Assembly (NCBI GenBank): GCA_020002185.1
Contig: CM034544.1
Location: forward strand, 34,565,706 to 34,629,705
Length of the DNA stretch: 64,000 bases
From: Paraescarpia echinospica
Taxonomy: Eukaryota; Annelida; Polychaeta; Sabellida; Siboglinidae
Direction of reading: 5' to 3'
A program made the position numbers and the translations under genes. The notes beneath the pieces were generated by a model. It ran no database searches. It had not been told where the DNA came from and was given only the letters and a program-made list of their open reading frames with translations. Each line of letters opens with the position of its first letter. Position 1 is the stretch's first letter. This document shows, piece by piece, positions 43,766 through 54,613 of this stretch.

Positions 43766-44640
43766 TAACTGCTGTGTTTGGATTGTTGCTTAATGAATGG
43801 ATGTATTGGTAATAACTGCTGTGTTTGGATTGTTGCTCCATGAATGGATGCATTGGTAATAACTCCTGTGTTTGGATTGTTGCTTCATGAATGGATGTAT
43901 TGGTAATAACTGCTGTGTTTGGATTGTTGCTCCATGAATGGATGCATTGGTAATAACTCCTGTGTTTGGATTGTTGCTCCATGAATGGATGTATTGGTAA
44001 TAACTGCTGTGTTTGGATTGTTGCTCCATGAATTGATGTATTGGTAATAACTACTGTGTTTGGATTGTTGCTTCTTGAATGGATGTATTGGTAATAACTC
44101 CTGTGTTTGGATTGTTGCTCCAAGAATGGATATATTGGTAATAACTCCTGTGTTTGGATTGTTGCTTCATGAATGGATGTATTGGTAATAACTCCTGTGT
44201 TTGGATTGTTGCTCCATGAATGGATGCATTGGTAATAACTCCTGTGTTTGGATTGTTGCTTCATGAATGGATGTATTGGTAATAATTGCTGTGTTTGGAT
44301 TGTTGCTCCATGAATGGATGCATCGGTAATAACTGCTGTGTTTGGATTTTTGCTCCATGAATTGATGTATTGGTAATAACTACTGTTTGGATTGTTGCTT
44401 CATGAATGGATGTATTGGTAATAACTCCTGTTTGGATTGTTGCTCCATGATTGGATGTATTGGTAATAACTGCTGTGTTTGGATTGTTGCTCCATGAATG
44501 GATGCATTGGTAATAACTCCTGTGTTTGGATTGTTGCTCCATGAATGGATGTATTGGTAATAACTGCTGTGTTTGGATTGTTGCTCCATGAATTGATGTA
44601 TTGGTAATAACTACTGTGTTTGGTTTGTTTCTCCACGAAT
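43766..44640 (+). repeat. 47-bp minisatellite in copy C intron 2 (about 19 copies)
   Basis: Unit starting taataactgctgtgtttgga with ttgctccatgaatggatg. Two kinds of copies alternate (ctgctgtg/ctcctgtg), giving a partial higher-order pattern. Same family as 7338-7750. Confidence 0.95.
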
Positions 44641-46234
44641 GGATGTAAGCTAATGTATAAGTGTATTCGATAAAGTATTAATAGTGCTTCGGCTACGTTT
44701 TGGTGTCGTTGTGTATCGTAATATTAGCAAAAACTGTATTCGTACTTTGGTTAATAACGTCAAACGCCCGTCTATATGTATGTTCACCAACAGCCGTTTT
44801 CGTGAAAGGCGCACTTTTGGCATTTATTATGTTAACTACTTAACTACTTGCAAAAACTTTGTGTTGAACACATAGTCCTACTAAACTCATGCGGTGTAAA
44901 TATTCATTGAATGTTGCTAGTAATACGTTTCGTTTATGCTGTTGTTATTTTTGAATATAAACGGTACGGTGAATATCTAGCCTAAACACAAATATTTCAT
45001 CGTTCATATTAAAGTATAAATAATCGTGTTGCAACCATGCTAGTTGCGTACTATAATTATATACTTATTATTACATTTATCGTAATACTTGGGCAAATAT
45101 TATAAATTACACAAGTCGTCCTGCCTAGTTCAACATCGAAACTGTGGGTAATATTTGTGTTTGACATTTTCCTGTTGTTGATGTTGTTGCTGCTGCTGAA
45201 ATAAACACATTATTATAATCTGTGTTTGGCATTGACCTTTCTAATACTTTGTCTTGTTGGACGTAGTTCCACGTGAAGGTCAACGACAAAGGCGACGAAC
45301 CAATCAACGAGGACGTGGAGAGTGACACGACTAATAACGTCGTCTCCTACCACCTGATGACCTCAATGGGAGAGCAGTGGGTGGTGAACGACTTCAGCAA
45401 GGTAAGTGAAAGACGACATTATTATTATTAATCTTCAATCCCTTTTTAAATAATGGTGTAATGTTTGCTTCTTTCCTTTCTAGTGGAACGATTCCCTCTT
45501 TACGTGAAAAGTTAAAGAATATAGCAAGTGGTGTACTGATTTAGTCTACAATTTCCTTAAGCAGTTTTGGTGGTATCCCGTCAACTCCAGGTGATTTGTT
45601 TTCTTTCTTCATCTTAATTTCTTTTATATCATTTCAGGAGTAGCAAACAACTCCCCAAATTGATTTGATTCATCGACCTCAAATGTAGTAATTGGTAATG
45701 TCAGTGAACTTATATCTTATGTGGTAAACACTCAGCTGAACTATTCGTTCTTGGCCTCTGCCATTTGAAACTCATCAGATATTACATTTTCTACACTGTT
45801 TTCTAGTGGTCCCACATTATCATGAACCTTCTCTTTACTCCTTACATAAGCGTATAAACTCTTGCTATCATTTTTATATCATTCGCCAATTTTTGCTCAA
45901 ATGTTCGTTTGGATTTTCGAATTTCGATTGTAGTTAGGTTAAAGGCCTCTTTGTAGTTGTCATAGTCTTTTATATTTCCAGTGTTTCTGTAAACTCTCCA
46001 CATAATTTGTTTTAAAGAAATCTTTCGTATAGCTTATTTTGACAGGTGTTTCTTCCTAGATCGTTTCCCTTGCTTTTTAGGGGAACAAATCGTTCAATAA
46101 TGCCTTCAATCTCATCTTTAAAAAAAGTCCGACATTCTGTTGCTGTCTTGTCCTTCATTAAGTTAGTTCAATATGTGTGCTAAATATTTTCTCATTTGTT
46201 TATATTTGCCTATCTTAAAGTTTCCCCTCCATCA

Positions 46235-46846
46235 CTATTTACCATTATTCCCGGATTGTACTTTTATACTAAAATGGATCTGGTTATGATCACTAGATCC
46301 CAAAGATTCATGTATTTTAACACTATCAACCAATTCGTTTTGAGAAGAGAACACTACATCCAACACATTCCCACCTCTGGTTGGTTCCAAAACATGTTGG
46401 GTCTGGAAACAGTCCTGCATTAGAAATAGAAACGGTAGGACATCACCTTCAGCACACTCTAGTGATTTCCACAGAATATGTCCATGATTAAAATCACCCA
46501 TTATAACACATCCTCCTTTAATTATATCCCTTATAGCACATTGCAGTTTTACATCGTCCTCTTGTCTTATGTTGGGACTACGATAAACTAGTCTTATTGT
46601 TAATGTTGAGTTTCTGGTAACTATGTTGCACCAAATAGCTTCCTCGCAATCTGCTTCCCTTTTCATTTGTGCTTCGTATGCCTGTATAGATTCTTTAATA
46701 TGCACAATGACTCCGCCTCCCCTTCTCTCTTGTCTGTCCTTTCTAAACAGGACATATCCTGATAGAGCTAATTCAGCATCTACCATGTCTTCGTGTGCCC
46801 ATGATTCTCTGATGCCTATTATATCGGAGTCTATATCCGCTATCAT
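46235..46846 (-). CDS. LINE apurinic-type endonuclease domain (204 codons)
   Basis: Open frame covering almost the whole endonuclease/exonuclease/phosphatase fold: DIIGIRESWAHEDM (the usual catalytic Glu is in the ESW), RKDRQERRGGGVIVHIKE, RLVYRSPNIRQEDD, VIMGDFNHGHILW (catalytic Asp and Asn), NVLDVVFSSQNELVDSV and the C-terminal SSDHNQIHF (catalytic Asp-His). In a living element it nicks target DNA to prime reverse transcription. The start given is internal; upstream sequence reads LNARSIINKRSDLDI in the same frame after a stop. Confidence 0.9.
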   Translation of the reverse strand: MIADIDSDIIGIRESWAHEDMVDAELALSGYVLFRKDRQERRGGGVIVHIKESIQAYEAQMKREADCEEAIWCNIVTRNSTLTIRLVYRSPNIRQEDDVKLQCAIRDIIKGGCVIMGDFNHGHILWKSLECAEGDVLPFLFLMQDCFQTQHVLEPTRGGNVLDVVFSSQNELVDSVKIHESLGSSDHNQIHFSIKVQSGNNGK

Positions 46847-47022
46847 GATGTCTAAATCGCTTCTCTTATTTATTATGCTTCTGGCATTTAATCATACACA
46901 TCTAAGTTCAGTTTTATAGATATTTGATTAACCTTTCCTTGTAAATATGCTTGTACTATTTCTTTGAGGTGGCTCTACGTACCCCCTGTGCATCTAATTT
47001 AAATACTCAACTGTGCCTGTAC

Positions 47023-47277
47023 CTATGCACCTAATGGATCACTCTCTAGAACTGCTGCTCCTTTTCCTGTCAGATGTAGCCCATCACTCATTAACATATC
47101 TTTTCTCACTACAAAGTTTGCCCACGTGTCTACGAGGCATATTCCTTCCTCCATACATAACTTCTGTACCAGTGTGTCGATGGCCATGCTTCTGCAATTC
47201 TTGTAGTATTGTTCTCTGCCACTCATTATCGGCAGTATACCCGATAACAAGATCTGTCCAATGCGTGCCTCTCTTGG
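47023..47277 (-). pseudogene. SGNH (GDSL-like) esterase C-terminal fragment of a LINE
   Basis: The frame reads GQILLSGILPIMSGREQYYK, MCMEEGICLVDTWANFVV-like text and DGLHLTGKGAAVLESD. DGLHLTGKG carries the Asp-x-x-His pair of block V of SGNH hydrolases. The N-terminal half with the catalytic serine is missing. Known: CR1-type LINE ORF1 proteins can carry such an esterase. The break at about 47277 is the 5' truncation point of the insertion. Confidence 0.75.
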
Positions 47278-47800
47278 CCTCCTTCCGGTCGATGGGGCGG
47301 ATGTTCCAGGAGATCGTGAACCCCATCACCCCCAGCACCAGCGGCGCCGGCTCGTAAACGGAGAACGACTGCTTAGAAACTCCGCCTGAGTTGATAACGT
47401 GGTACTGACATCTCGCCTGGGGAAGCACAACGCGGCACGCTGTCGAAACTTCCTCCTTCCACAGAGTACGTCTCCCTGGACACGCTTCTCGACGCGGACA
47501 CTGGGCGGGATACAGGAGGCGGAGTGGGAGAGGAGCCGGGAAGCACTTTGGCCAAGGAGTCGCCGAGGGATGCCGTGCCGAAGACAGGATAGTGTCCCGG
47601 GATGGTGACGGGGGTGTTGGCGGGGGAGCGGACGGGAGTGTGGAAAGGAAAGATGGCGGGAAACGGGACGTACTGCTGATGCTGGCTCGGGTGGGGGAAT
47701 TGGTTTTCCCCAGTCTGCTGATGGAAGCCAACACTGCAGCACGGCTAGGTGGGCGGTGACGGGCCAGTCCCTGCCTACACACGACATCGGTAGGCGGCAT
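47278..47800 (-). other. GC-rich block with overlapping open frames, unassigned
   Basis: This 520-bp block is much richer in G+C and CpG than its surroundings. A minus frame (47800-47280 and beyond) is Pro/Ser/Arg-rich and contains a more ordinary stretch, QSFSVYEPAPLVLGVMGFTI then SWNIRPIDRKEA, which could be a coding exon after the cttccccag acceptor near 47420. I do not recognise the family. It may be a host exon interrupted by the LINE or DNA carried in from elsewhere. The open frame runs on into the LINE out of frame, so the full 238 codons are not a real protein. Confidence 0.3.
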
Positions 47801-47809
47801 ACTTTCTTT

Positions 47810-48090
47810 ACTTATGCTACATGTTTATTTAGAGCTGTTTCCACAAGTCACGGTTATTGTGTTCAAGTGCGAAATGTTTGAATTGTTTCAGTAATAAGCG
47901 TAGTCGGTTTAATAAAAGAAAGCGTAACATCCTTATAATTTACTGTAATGGTGAGTAGTAACTAAAGAACGAGCGTATGAATAGGCATACGCTGAAGTAG
48001 AATTGTTTGAAGCATTTCCATTGCGAACAGTGAACCATAATGTGTTAGTTTGGCTGACGGCATACAGACAGATATACTTAGATACATACA
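47810..48090. other. Intergenic stretch without recognisable features
   Basis: Short AT-rich sequence leading into the simple repeats. Confidence 0.4.
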
Positions 48091-48094
48091 TACG

Positions 48095-48097
<3 letters not shown>

Positions 48098-48163
<66 letters not shown>

Positions 48164-48165
48164 GA
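48098..48165. repeat. (GACA)n microsatellite
   Basis: Near-perfect tetranucleotide tract of about 16 units. Frames across it are artefacts. Confidence 0.96.
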
Positions 48166-48261
48166 GGGAGACGGAGCAGGAGAGAGCAAACCGCAAAAAA
48201 TCGAACCGGCAGACAGACAGTCAAACATCCAGAGAGAAAAAACGAGGGATGAGAGGAAATG

Positions 48262-48375
48262 AGGGATAGGGAGAGTGAGAGGGAGACGGAGAGGGAGAGG
48301 GAGACGGAGAGGGAGAGGGAGAGGGCGAGGGAGAGGGAGAGGGAGAGGGAGAGGGAGAGGGAGAGGGAGAGGGAG
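48262..48375. repeat. (GGGAGA)n hexanucleotide repeat
   Basis: Purine-only tract of gggaga and gagacg variants, strongly strand-asymmetric. Confidence 0.95.
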
Positions 48376-48689
48376 AGAGACTCAGAATGTATTTATTTTA
48401 CCTATGTATTATACAACGAATAACTTAAGTAATATGTAAGACCCCCATTAAGATATATCAGTTTCGAGTACACGAAAGCGCCGCCGACCTCTGACCATAC
48501 ACTGGTAGATAACATCGGGCGTTCGCTCCGGGAGACAACACTGCTGTCGTCGTTGCTAGGTGGAGCTGTATATCATAACACAAAGACTGTAGTTTTTGTG
48601 ACTTAGCAATGAGGACTGACGCGACTCTCTTGGGTGTGGCTAAGTGAGACCCTTACGTGCTATTAAAGGCAACAGTGCCACAAATTATC

Positions 48690-50800
48690 ACAGTGCCTGC
48701 AAACGCAAAAAACAGTTCTCAAGATGTGGACTCGGATACACTCAAACTGATTTTCTTTTACATTCTCAGTGACGACGATGTTTTAAAGACATGAAAACGG
48801 GCACTATGCCCTCAAGAAATTGCAAACAAACCCGATTCACTAATAGCCAAAAACGAACAACTGAAACAACTTGTTGAGGAAAAGGACAACAAATCAAACA
48901 AATCGAGAAAAAAAATTGCATCTCTAGAAACAGAAAATGATAACACAGAACTGTTCACCAGGAGGGCAATCCTCCGGTTTAAGGGAATATCCAAGGCAGT
49001 GGAAGGGTACGACATTGAAAACACCATCGTGAACATTGTAAACGAACAAATGAAACTCCCTCCGCCATTGAAGGCATGTGACATCGAAAGAGCTACAGAA
49101 TAGTAAAACGTATCACCGAGGTACGGCCAGGTTCAGTAATGGTCAGATTCAACACAGATCGGCATATTGACTCCGTCTACAAAGCACGAGTGAATCTGTA
49201 CGCGCGCATCGCAGACTCAGTGCCTGGAGACCGAATTTACATCAACGAGGACTTAACCAGGCATCAATCCCAACTTCTGTATCAACCAGGGAAACTTAAA
49301 CAAGATGGATATATTTCAAACTGTTGGACATACAATGGTAACCTTTTGTACAAAGACACTAACACGACGGTGCACCAAGTCAGATCAACACAGGACGAGT
49401 GCTTCAAACGGCGAGGAATCGGCACTGAGCCGGAGTGACACCCCAGTTTGTGACATTGCGTCTATCACTGGCTTGTCTCAGCCTGATTACGTAAACAACG
49501 CCTGCACCTGCTATGCTTGGCTGAACATTTACTAAGTGGGTCTGCGCCAACCACCTGACTTTGGACAATAATAATATAGTCAAGTTCTTGTACTTAGGCA
49601 TATATGACCACTGACATTACCAACACAGGTAGTTATTGCACTTGAGTTTATAGCAATAATAATTTGTTTCATTATGATTTATTTAATGCCATATTTTCTT
49701 CACTTGCTATACATAGATGGACAAAATGCAAATTGCCTTTTTATAAATCTTGGATAACAATCCAATGTGTTTTGTTTTGTTTATCCTCTTTCCATATGAC
49801 ATTTAATTATGTCACTCTCACTAATAATTATTTATTGGACTATCCCAGGCTGTGTTAGTGTATTGCTTCATCATCATTCATGTTACTTTTGCTGATTTGC
49901 TAATATGCAAGACACGTGGGAAGCTGATGCTGATGGTTTTTATTAATTTTGTTTAGATGGAAAAATGCAGAGACAAAGGAGGGTTACTAATATGTGTAGA
50001 CAATAAATATAAATCTTAACTAAAAATGAATATAAATGCGTACGAACACTGGGAATGGCTAATAATCCAAGTAATTCGAAATGGTTTAACAAAGACTATA
50101 ACCATTGGAAATACGTATAAATCCTCAAGGTCGTGCAAAGAAAATATTACACAATTCATTGATGAACTTTCATCAGTTATATCATCTCTGGAGAGTAGCA
50201 ATACTAAAAAAAATCATTACGGCAGGGGACTTTAATATAAATTTACCTAAAATAAATAAAAACAGAATCTACGGCAATTGTTTTGATGCTTTAACACCAC
50301 ATAGTCTGTACCCTCAAATTACTTTCCCAACTCGTTTCACTACAACCGACCGACCACTGATATATATTTTTTGTACCATATATAAATCTATAATGGAGAG
50401 TATTGCTGGGATTTTCACAAACACTTTCTAAGACCATCAAACTTATGTTTTAATTGCAGACATCAGGCGTAAAATATAAATTCCTTCTAAATTTGTAAAA
50501 ATTAATACACAAAGTAATACAATGTCAAACAGAAAGTCAGAATTGAAAATGATTGAAATAAATTGTACAACAAACTACATAAACAACAAACAGAAGATCC
50601 CAACCTAAATTACATCATAATAAATGTAAGACAATTATAATGTAAAATATATATAATTTATTAATTATATATATATATTGTACTATAATATGTTGCAATT
50701 ATGTATGTGAAAATAATCAATATAATACATAATTACTACAGAAGTTAAAACATATTTACAAACTGTGCATCATAGTATAAAAATTAGTTGATTTATATTA
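48690..50800 (+). mobile_element. LINE with ORF1, endonuclease piece and 3' end, internally deleted
   Basis: An ORF1-type protein is encoded at about 48793-49438 (see that entry). A short ORF follows at 49305-49535. Endonuclease sequence is at about 49960-50470: GGLLICVDNKYKS, the segment SSRSCKENITQFIDELSSVI, the AGDFNINLPKINKN core, LTPHSLYPQITFPTRFTT and SIAGIFTNTFSDHQTYVLI. The whole RT is missing: the sequence passes from the end of the endonuclease to an AT-rich 3' region (50480-50800) also present at 63600-64000. Two members share the same deletion, so it may be a mobilised deletion derivative. Confidence 0.85.
48793..49438 (+). pseudogene. LINE ORF1 protein (coiled coil plus L1-type RNA-binding domain)
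   Basis: The first part is a coiled coil (LKQLVEEKDNKSNKSRKKIA, then SLETEND). It is followed by the RNA-recognition-like segment AILRFKGISKAVEGYDIENT and NIVNEQMKLPPPL. A stop near 49101 interrupts the frame, which continues as PGSVMVRFNTDRHIDSVYKA and DRIYINEDLTRHQSQLLYQP to the TGA at 49436-49438. INEDLT is the hallmark of the L1 ORF1 C-terminal domain. In active elements this protein coats the element RNA. Confidence 0.8.
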
Positions 50801-50842
50801 CTTCGTGAAAACATATACAAAAAAGTGTCCAGAAAAACCAAT

Positions 50843-50929
50843 GGTTCGGTGTTAGGATTGAACCGGCTTCGTCCGATTGTAAAACAACTGACTCGAAATC
50901 AGCGCGTCTACCGCTTGAGCTACCGAGGT
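50843..50929 (-). tRNA. tRNA-like sequence (pseudo-tRNA or SINE head)
   Basis: On the minus strand an 87-nt sequence begins acctcggtagctcaagcggt (A-box-like) and has a 7-base loop tttcgag closed by CTGA/TCAG. This gives a predicted TCG anticodon. The middle is unusually long, and a B box GGTTCAATCC follows. The acceptor ends pair at about five of seven positions and the T stem is imperfect. The length would fit a long-variable-arm tRNA, but the anticodon would be arginine, so I favour a tRNA-derived repeat or pseudogene. Confidence 0.4.
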
Positions 50930-51346
50930 ATTTCGTTGACTGAGTTAAGTTGTTAAGACACATTGTAAACTCCTCGTTCATATATCGATATTCTAGTGAT
51001 GTTATGAGATTGTGCACGTTACTTTATGTAGCTGGATACAATATATGTTTGCTATGTATGTTTATTAGTGTATATTATCTCCCGTGGGTTGTAATCGATA
51101 TAATTATTCTGAAAACGAGACGAAGGTCAGCGAAACCACGCCGGCCTGTGGGCCTATTCGCACTGATTGTTTTGAATAAAATTGAGTTCACGTGCTTGTT
51201 CCTCTATGATGACTAGTGTTCTATTATATCGGAATATCGCACAGTAACTCATTCTGACGAGCGTTTCACCCCAAAAGCTATCCTTATAAACATGCTCTGA
51301 ATGCTTTGAAAGGGTCGGTCTGACGCAAGTATATGTCATGTGTGAC

Positions 51347-51450
51347 CTTCTTCGGATATGTGTATTTTTGGCGAACTTTTCGGTATGCCTATATATGACG
51401 ACATATAAGCGTACCGAAAAGTTCGCCAAAAATACGCATATCCGAAGAAG
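51347..51450. repeat. 104-bp near-perfect palindrome (hairpin)
   Basis: The arm cttcttcggatatgtgtatt continuing tttggcgaacttttcggtatg is repeated inverted up to 51450, with about four mismatches in 48 bases. The centre, tatatgacgacatata, is itself nearly symmetric. It could form a long hairpin or cruciform. No transposase or flanking duplication is evident. Confidence 0.93.
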
Positions 51451-51459
51451 TCCAGTTGC

Positions 51460-52190
51460 ACAGCGCATAATGTGATATTATTTATTTATGGAATTCTGAA
51501 TAATTTTTTTCTTGGTGGAAATAAAAATATGCAGCAGGATGCAACATAACATGAATTCATGCAATAGGGATTTGTATTCCCTTTAAATGTAATTTACCAC
51601 ATGTTACTAATGATATCCCTGATTTAGTGATGTACAAGATAGTGATCCTTGGTTTGAGAGGATTCTCAAGTTATGCCAAACACTATATGCTACAACACTA
51701 TAACGTCACAAGCACTATATTAAATTGCTACGTATGTCAAAAAAATTAATTACATCATCAATGTGTGCAACACATTCCATAAAAGTGCAATGCATCTGTC
51801 TCAATATATGTATACTTGCACACATGCTTACACGACCACACGCGTACACAACACACAAAACACATCAACAAAGCAATCATCACACACGGTATGTAAGTGA
51901 AAAACAATAAAAAAAAGGTTTATCACATTATATATCATATCACTGTTTTTCAATTTTTTTTCTTTATAAAACTTAGGATTATAAAAATACAAAAACATAA
52001 TGTTGTTTTTGGGTGGCTCCAATGACAGCGATCAATTGTGATCTTAGTAGGAGTCTCCCTTCCCACAGCGATTGGTTTCTTGCTATTTGTTGTTATTTTT
52101 GTAAATTTGCACTGTATGTTTGACATTTCAATATCTGAGTATAAATATGAATACTATGCTGCTGGGACTAATAAAAGTATCCTTATCCCT
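51460..52190. other. Intergenic stretch without recognisable genes
   Basis: AT-rich sequence with short frames only. No family motif or RNA gene is seen. Confidence 0.45.
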
Positions 52191-52217
52191 AACAGTGAAA
52201 ACAACAACAAAACAACA

Positions 52218-52219
<2 letters not shown>

Positions 52220-52286
<67 letters not shown>
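52220..52286. repeat. (GA)n microsatellite
   Basis: Pure GA tract; a shorter one follows at about 52416-52432. It marks the left end of BRICHOS unit D, as at unit C. Confidence 0.97.
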
Positions 52287-52290
<4 letters not shown>

Positions 52291-53681
52291 CAGAAACACA
52301 GACAGACATAAGCATAAAGAAAGAGAGACGATACAGAGTTAGAGACATACTAATATATGCATACAGGATACAGACAGTAGTCAAAAGACAGAGACGGTGA
52401 TGGCGGTTGACGGGGAGAGAGAGAGAGAGAGAGTGCGTCAGAGCATACAAATGAACACGTTTTATTTATTGCAACAGTCCTGTTGCCCGTACATATTATC
52501 TTTATTTCGACCTACTAACACAGTGTCGTTATACAACACAGAAAGCCATCCAGGTTAGCTATGTAAGGGTTTGTACCAGAACGAAATATTCCTGCACAGC
52601 CATCTACTCCATTCGAATCTCACACACGTATACCTGCTTTGAAGGCACACCTTGAATACGCTGCTTCGAATTAGCACATAAATAAACACAGTGGGGTCGT
52701 TTTTGCTAAGAGCCTGACTATTAGTTATGTCGGTCGCTTCAAGTACAAATATCGCATACATCATTTTTATTATATCACACAGTAATTGTCCACTGCATTT
52801 TCTGTGGCGTGTGTGGTGATTCATTCATAATGGAATATTACCCCGCGGTCAAGGACAATTCAAGCCAAGCTATGGTCGCCATGATGCTCTCGTAAATTTC
52901 CAATGTAAACCACTTGATCACGTGACCCCTTAAAGAAATGCACGAGAGACCAATGCCGTACTTACTTAAAAACCTAACTATACATTCAAGTAGACTAGAG
53001 AAACACTGTTGATAGTATCTACATTAAAATGTAGACTATGACAATCATTTGACGGAATAGTATCATTCCAAAATAAAATATGTAAAACAAACATCAAGGC
53101 TCTAAAATGTGGTCAGATTCACCCCGGGTTATACGGACGTAGAGGAGAGCCCCAACATTTGAATGCGAAATACCCACACGGCACCGTTTCATTTAGTCAC
53201 ATGTTTGCTACACATTAATTCGTCGACTAAAATATATTAATCTTTTTCGAAAGCTCCAACTTAATCGTTGCTGGTATGTCTGTTTCGTGATGTGTCTACA
53301 GCAAACGTCTCAAATACGGTGCATAAAATGTGTCAAGATTTCAAGACTTTACTTACACATTTGAAACATACTGTTCCAATTAATAACCTACTTAATGAGT
53401 ATATATATATATACACACACACATCTCCTTGTGTTACTTATGTTATGTACTAAAAATACTGCATTGCTATTTTACTGACACAACAAGTTCGAATGTCTGC
53501 AAGGGTGGAAAATTCCGCCTCCGTGTGAGGAGCTAGTTTCGTTATGTTTATGGCCATGTCAACGAATCTTTGTCTAGCTACCATCCCATCCATCTAGGGG
53601 CCTGTTACAAAAGACAATTGTTGGCTAGCTGCCCCGTTGATTGGCAGGTGTTTCTTACAACAGTCGTTAAGTCTAAGTCTA

Positions 53682-54318
53682 TTTATACTTTAAGGTGCTC
53701 AACTGTATAACAAAATAATAAAAAAGAATGCCCTAAGATTCTTTTCACATCTATCACAAGAAATAATGAAATTCACAATCATGTTACCAGGCAAAACAAT
53801 AACATTCACTTAAGTGAGATACGAACAGAAAAAAAAACAGGGATTGTGTTACAAACTGCATACTATAATGTTGCATGTCTCAAATGTACTTAACCTATCA
53901 CTAAATAGATGGCACAACATGAACAAAAAATTTGGTAAGTTCATATTCCGAGGTGTGCCTAATAAGAAACTGCTATTCCTGTTTGAGGAATGGCACCCAT
54001 ATCATGTCTTAATGTATATTGTCTTAATTCAATTTATCAATCTAAAACTGTATTGAAATGTATTATTCATACATAGTAGTGCAATATTTCATTGTGTTGA
54101 TATGTACTATATATTCACATCAATGAATTGTTTTTATTCTTTTATTTTTGTTATACTTTATTTATCTTTATTTTCTTTTAAATTGATGATGTATTTCATG
54201 TTTAACTACAGGTAGATTATTATTATGTAGTATTTAGGGCGTCCAGTTGCTTCAACTAGTTTATTTATTACTGGCGTCCTGGCATTCATTCATTCATTCA
54301 TTCATTCATTCATTCATA
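53682..54318 (+). mobile_element. Insertion with (ATTC)n tail in unit D, probably a LINE 3' end
   Basis: The sequence is absent from units A (5858) and C (about 42425), where aagtct/accatcc are close together. It is AT-rich, has a degraded reading frame in the first 350 bases, and ends in a clean cattcattcattcattcatt tail, as expected of a target-primed, 5'-truncated insertion. The family is not identified. Confidence 0.65.
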
Positions 54319-54420
54319 CCATCCTTTCCACCTAGCGGCCACGCAAATAACTACCAACTTCCTCATTGGTGAGCTGTATGTAAAGGCCGCTGATTGTGTG
54401 TTGCGGCTCATCGACCTAAA

Positions 54421-54470
54421 CCCGACGTCTCAGACAAGACTCCTCTGGAAGAAAAAGGGAAAATCATTAA
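54421..54470 (+). pseudogene. Relic of BRICHOS exon 1 in unit D
   Basis: gacgtctcagacaagactcc is followed directly by ctctggaagaaaaagggaaa. Relative to copy A about 57 bases are deleted, including the start codon, and the gtgacg donor is replaced by cattaaat. The TATA box upstream is also altered. The copy is dead. Confidence 0.85.
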
Positions 54471-54613
54471 ATAAATAAGATTTTATTAAGATGATCTAAC
54501 ATATATATTGAATGCAGCTTGTAATATTTCTATCTGCATACATGAAATTCATCCACCCTGTTTTCAAGTTGTTGGTTTTCAAGTTGTTCTGCTTGATTTA
54601 AGTACAATTTAAC

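Larger units (their letters stand above)
42587..45401 (+). pseudogene. BRICHOS gene copy C (exons 1-3 only)
   Basis: Exon 1 is 42587-42634, exon 2 is 43278-43403 and exon 3 is 45267-45401. Exon 1 reads MHPTATGAMAKEIGK, and then a TAG lies directly against the gtgacg donor, because one base is missing relative to copy A. Exon 2 (His25 to Leu, Val40 to Leu) and exon 3 (Asn69 to Asp, Leu84 to Val, Thr86 to Ser, Val89 to Leu) are intact with good splice sites. The intron next to exon 2 is almost identical to copy A, so duplication or gene conversion is recent. Exons 4-6 are not found downstream in the window; a LINE begins 15-20 bases after exon 3. Most likely a broken, incomplete paralogue. A functional variant with another first exon cannot be excluded. 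Confidence 0.85.
45420..47277 (-). mobile_element. LINE fragment with SGNH esterase, endonuclease and RT start
   Basis: From high to low coordinates on the minus strand: an SGNH-type esterase piece (47277-47023), the endonuclease (about 46920-46235), then a frameshifted linker and RT start (46230-45430; GVDGIPPKLLKEI-type at about 45600-45560). The element is cut at both ends: 5' at a GC-rich block and 3' within the RT, next to an ATT run 15 bases from the exon 3 donor of copy C. Same family as the element at 27329-28900. Esterase-endonuclease-RT order is known in CR1-like LINEs. Confidence 0.88.

Noticed and set aside
43647..44636. Minus-strand frames of up to 205 codons with SWSNNPNT-type repeats
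   Set aside because: The 47-bp tandem repeat read in rotating frames; it lies in intron 2 of copy C and has no start or domain of its own.
47084..47800. A single 238-codon Pro/Ser-rich protein
   Set aside because: Its last third runs out of frame through the LINE esterase fragment; only part of the GC-rich block could be coding.
51154..51468. 104-codon minus-strand frame
   Set aside because: One third of it is the palindrome at 51347-51450; no domain recognised.
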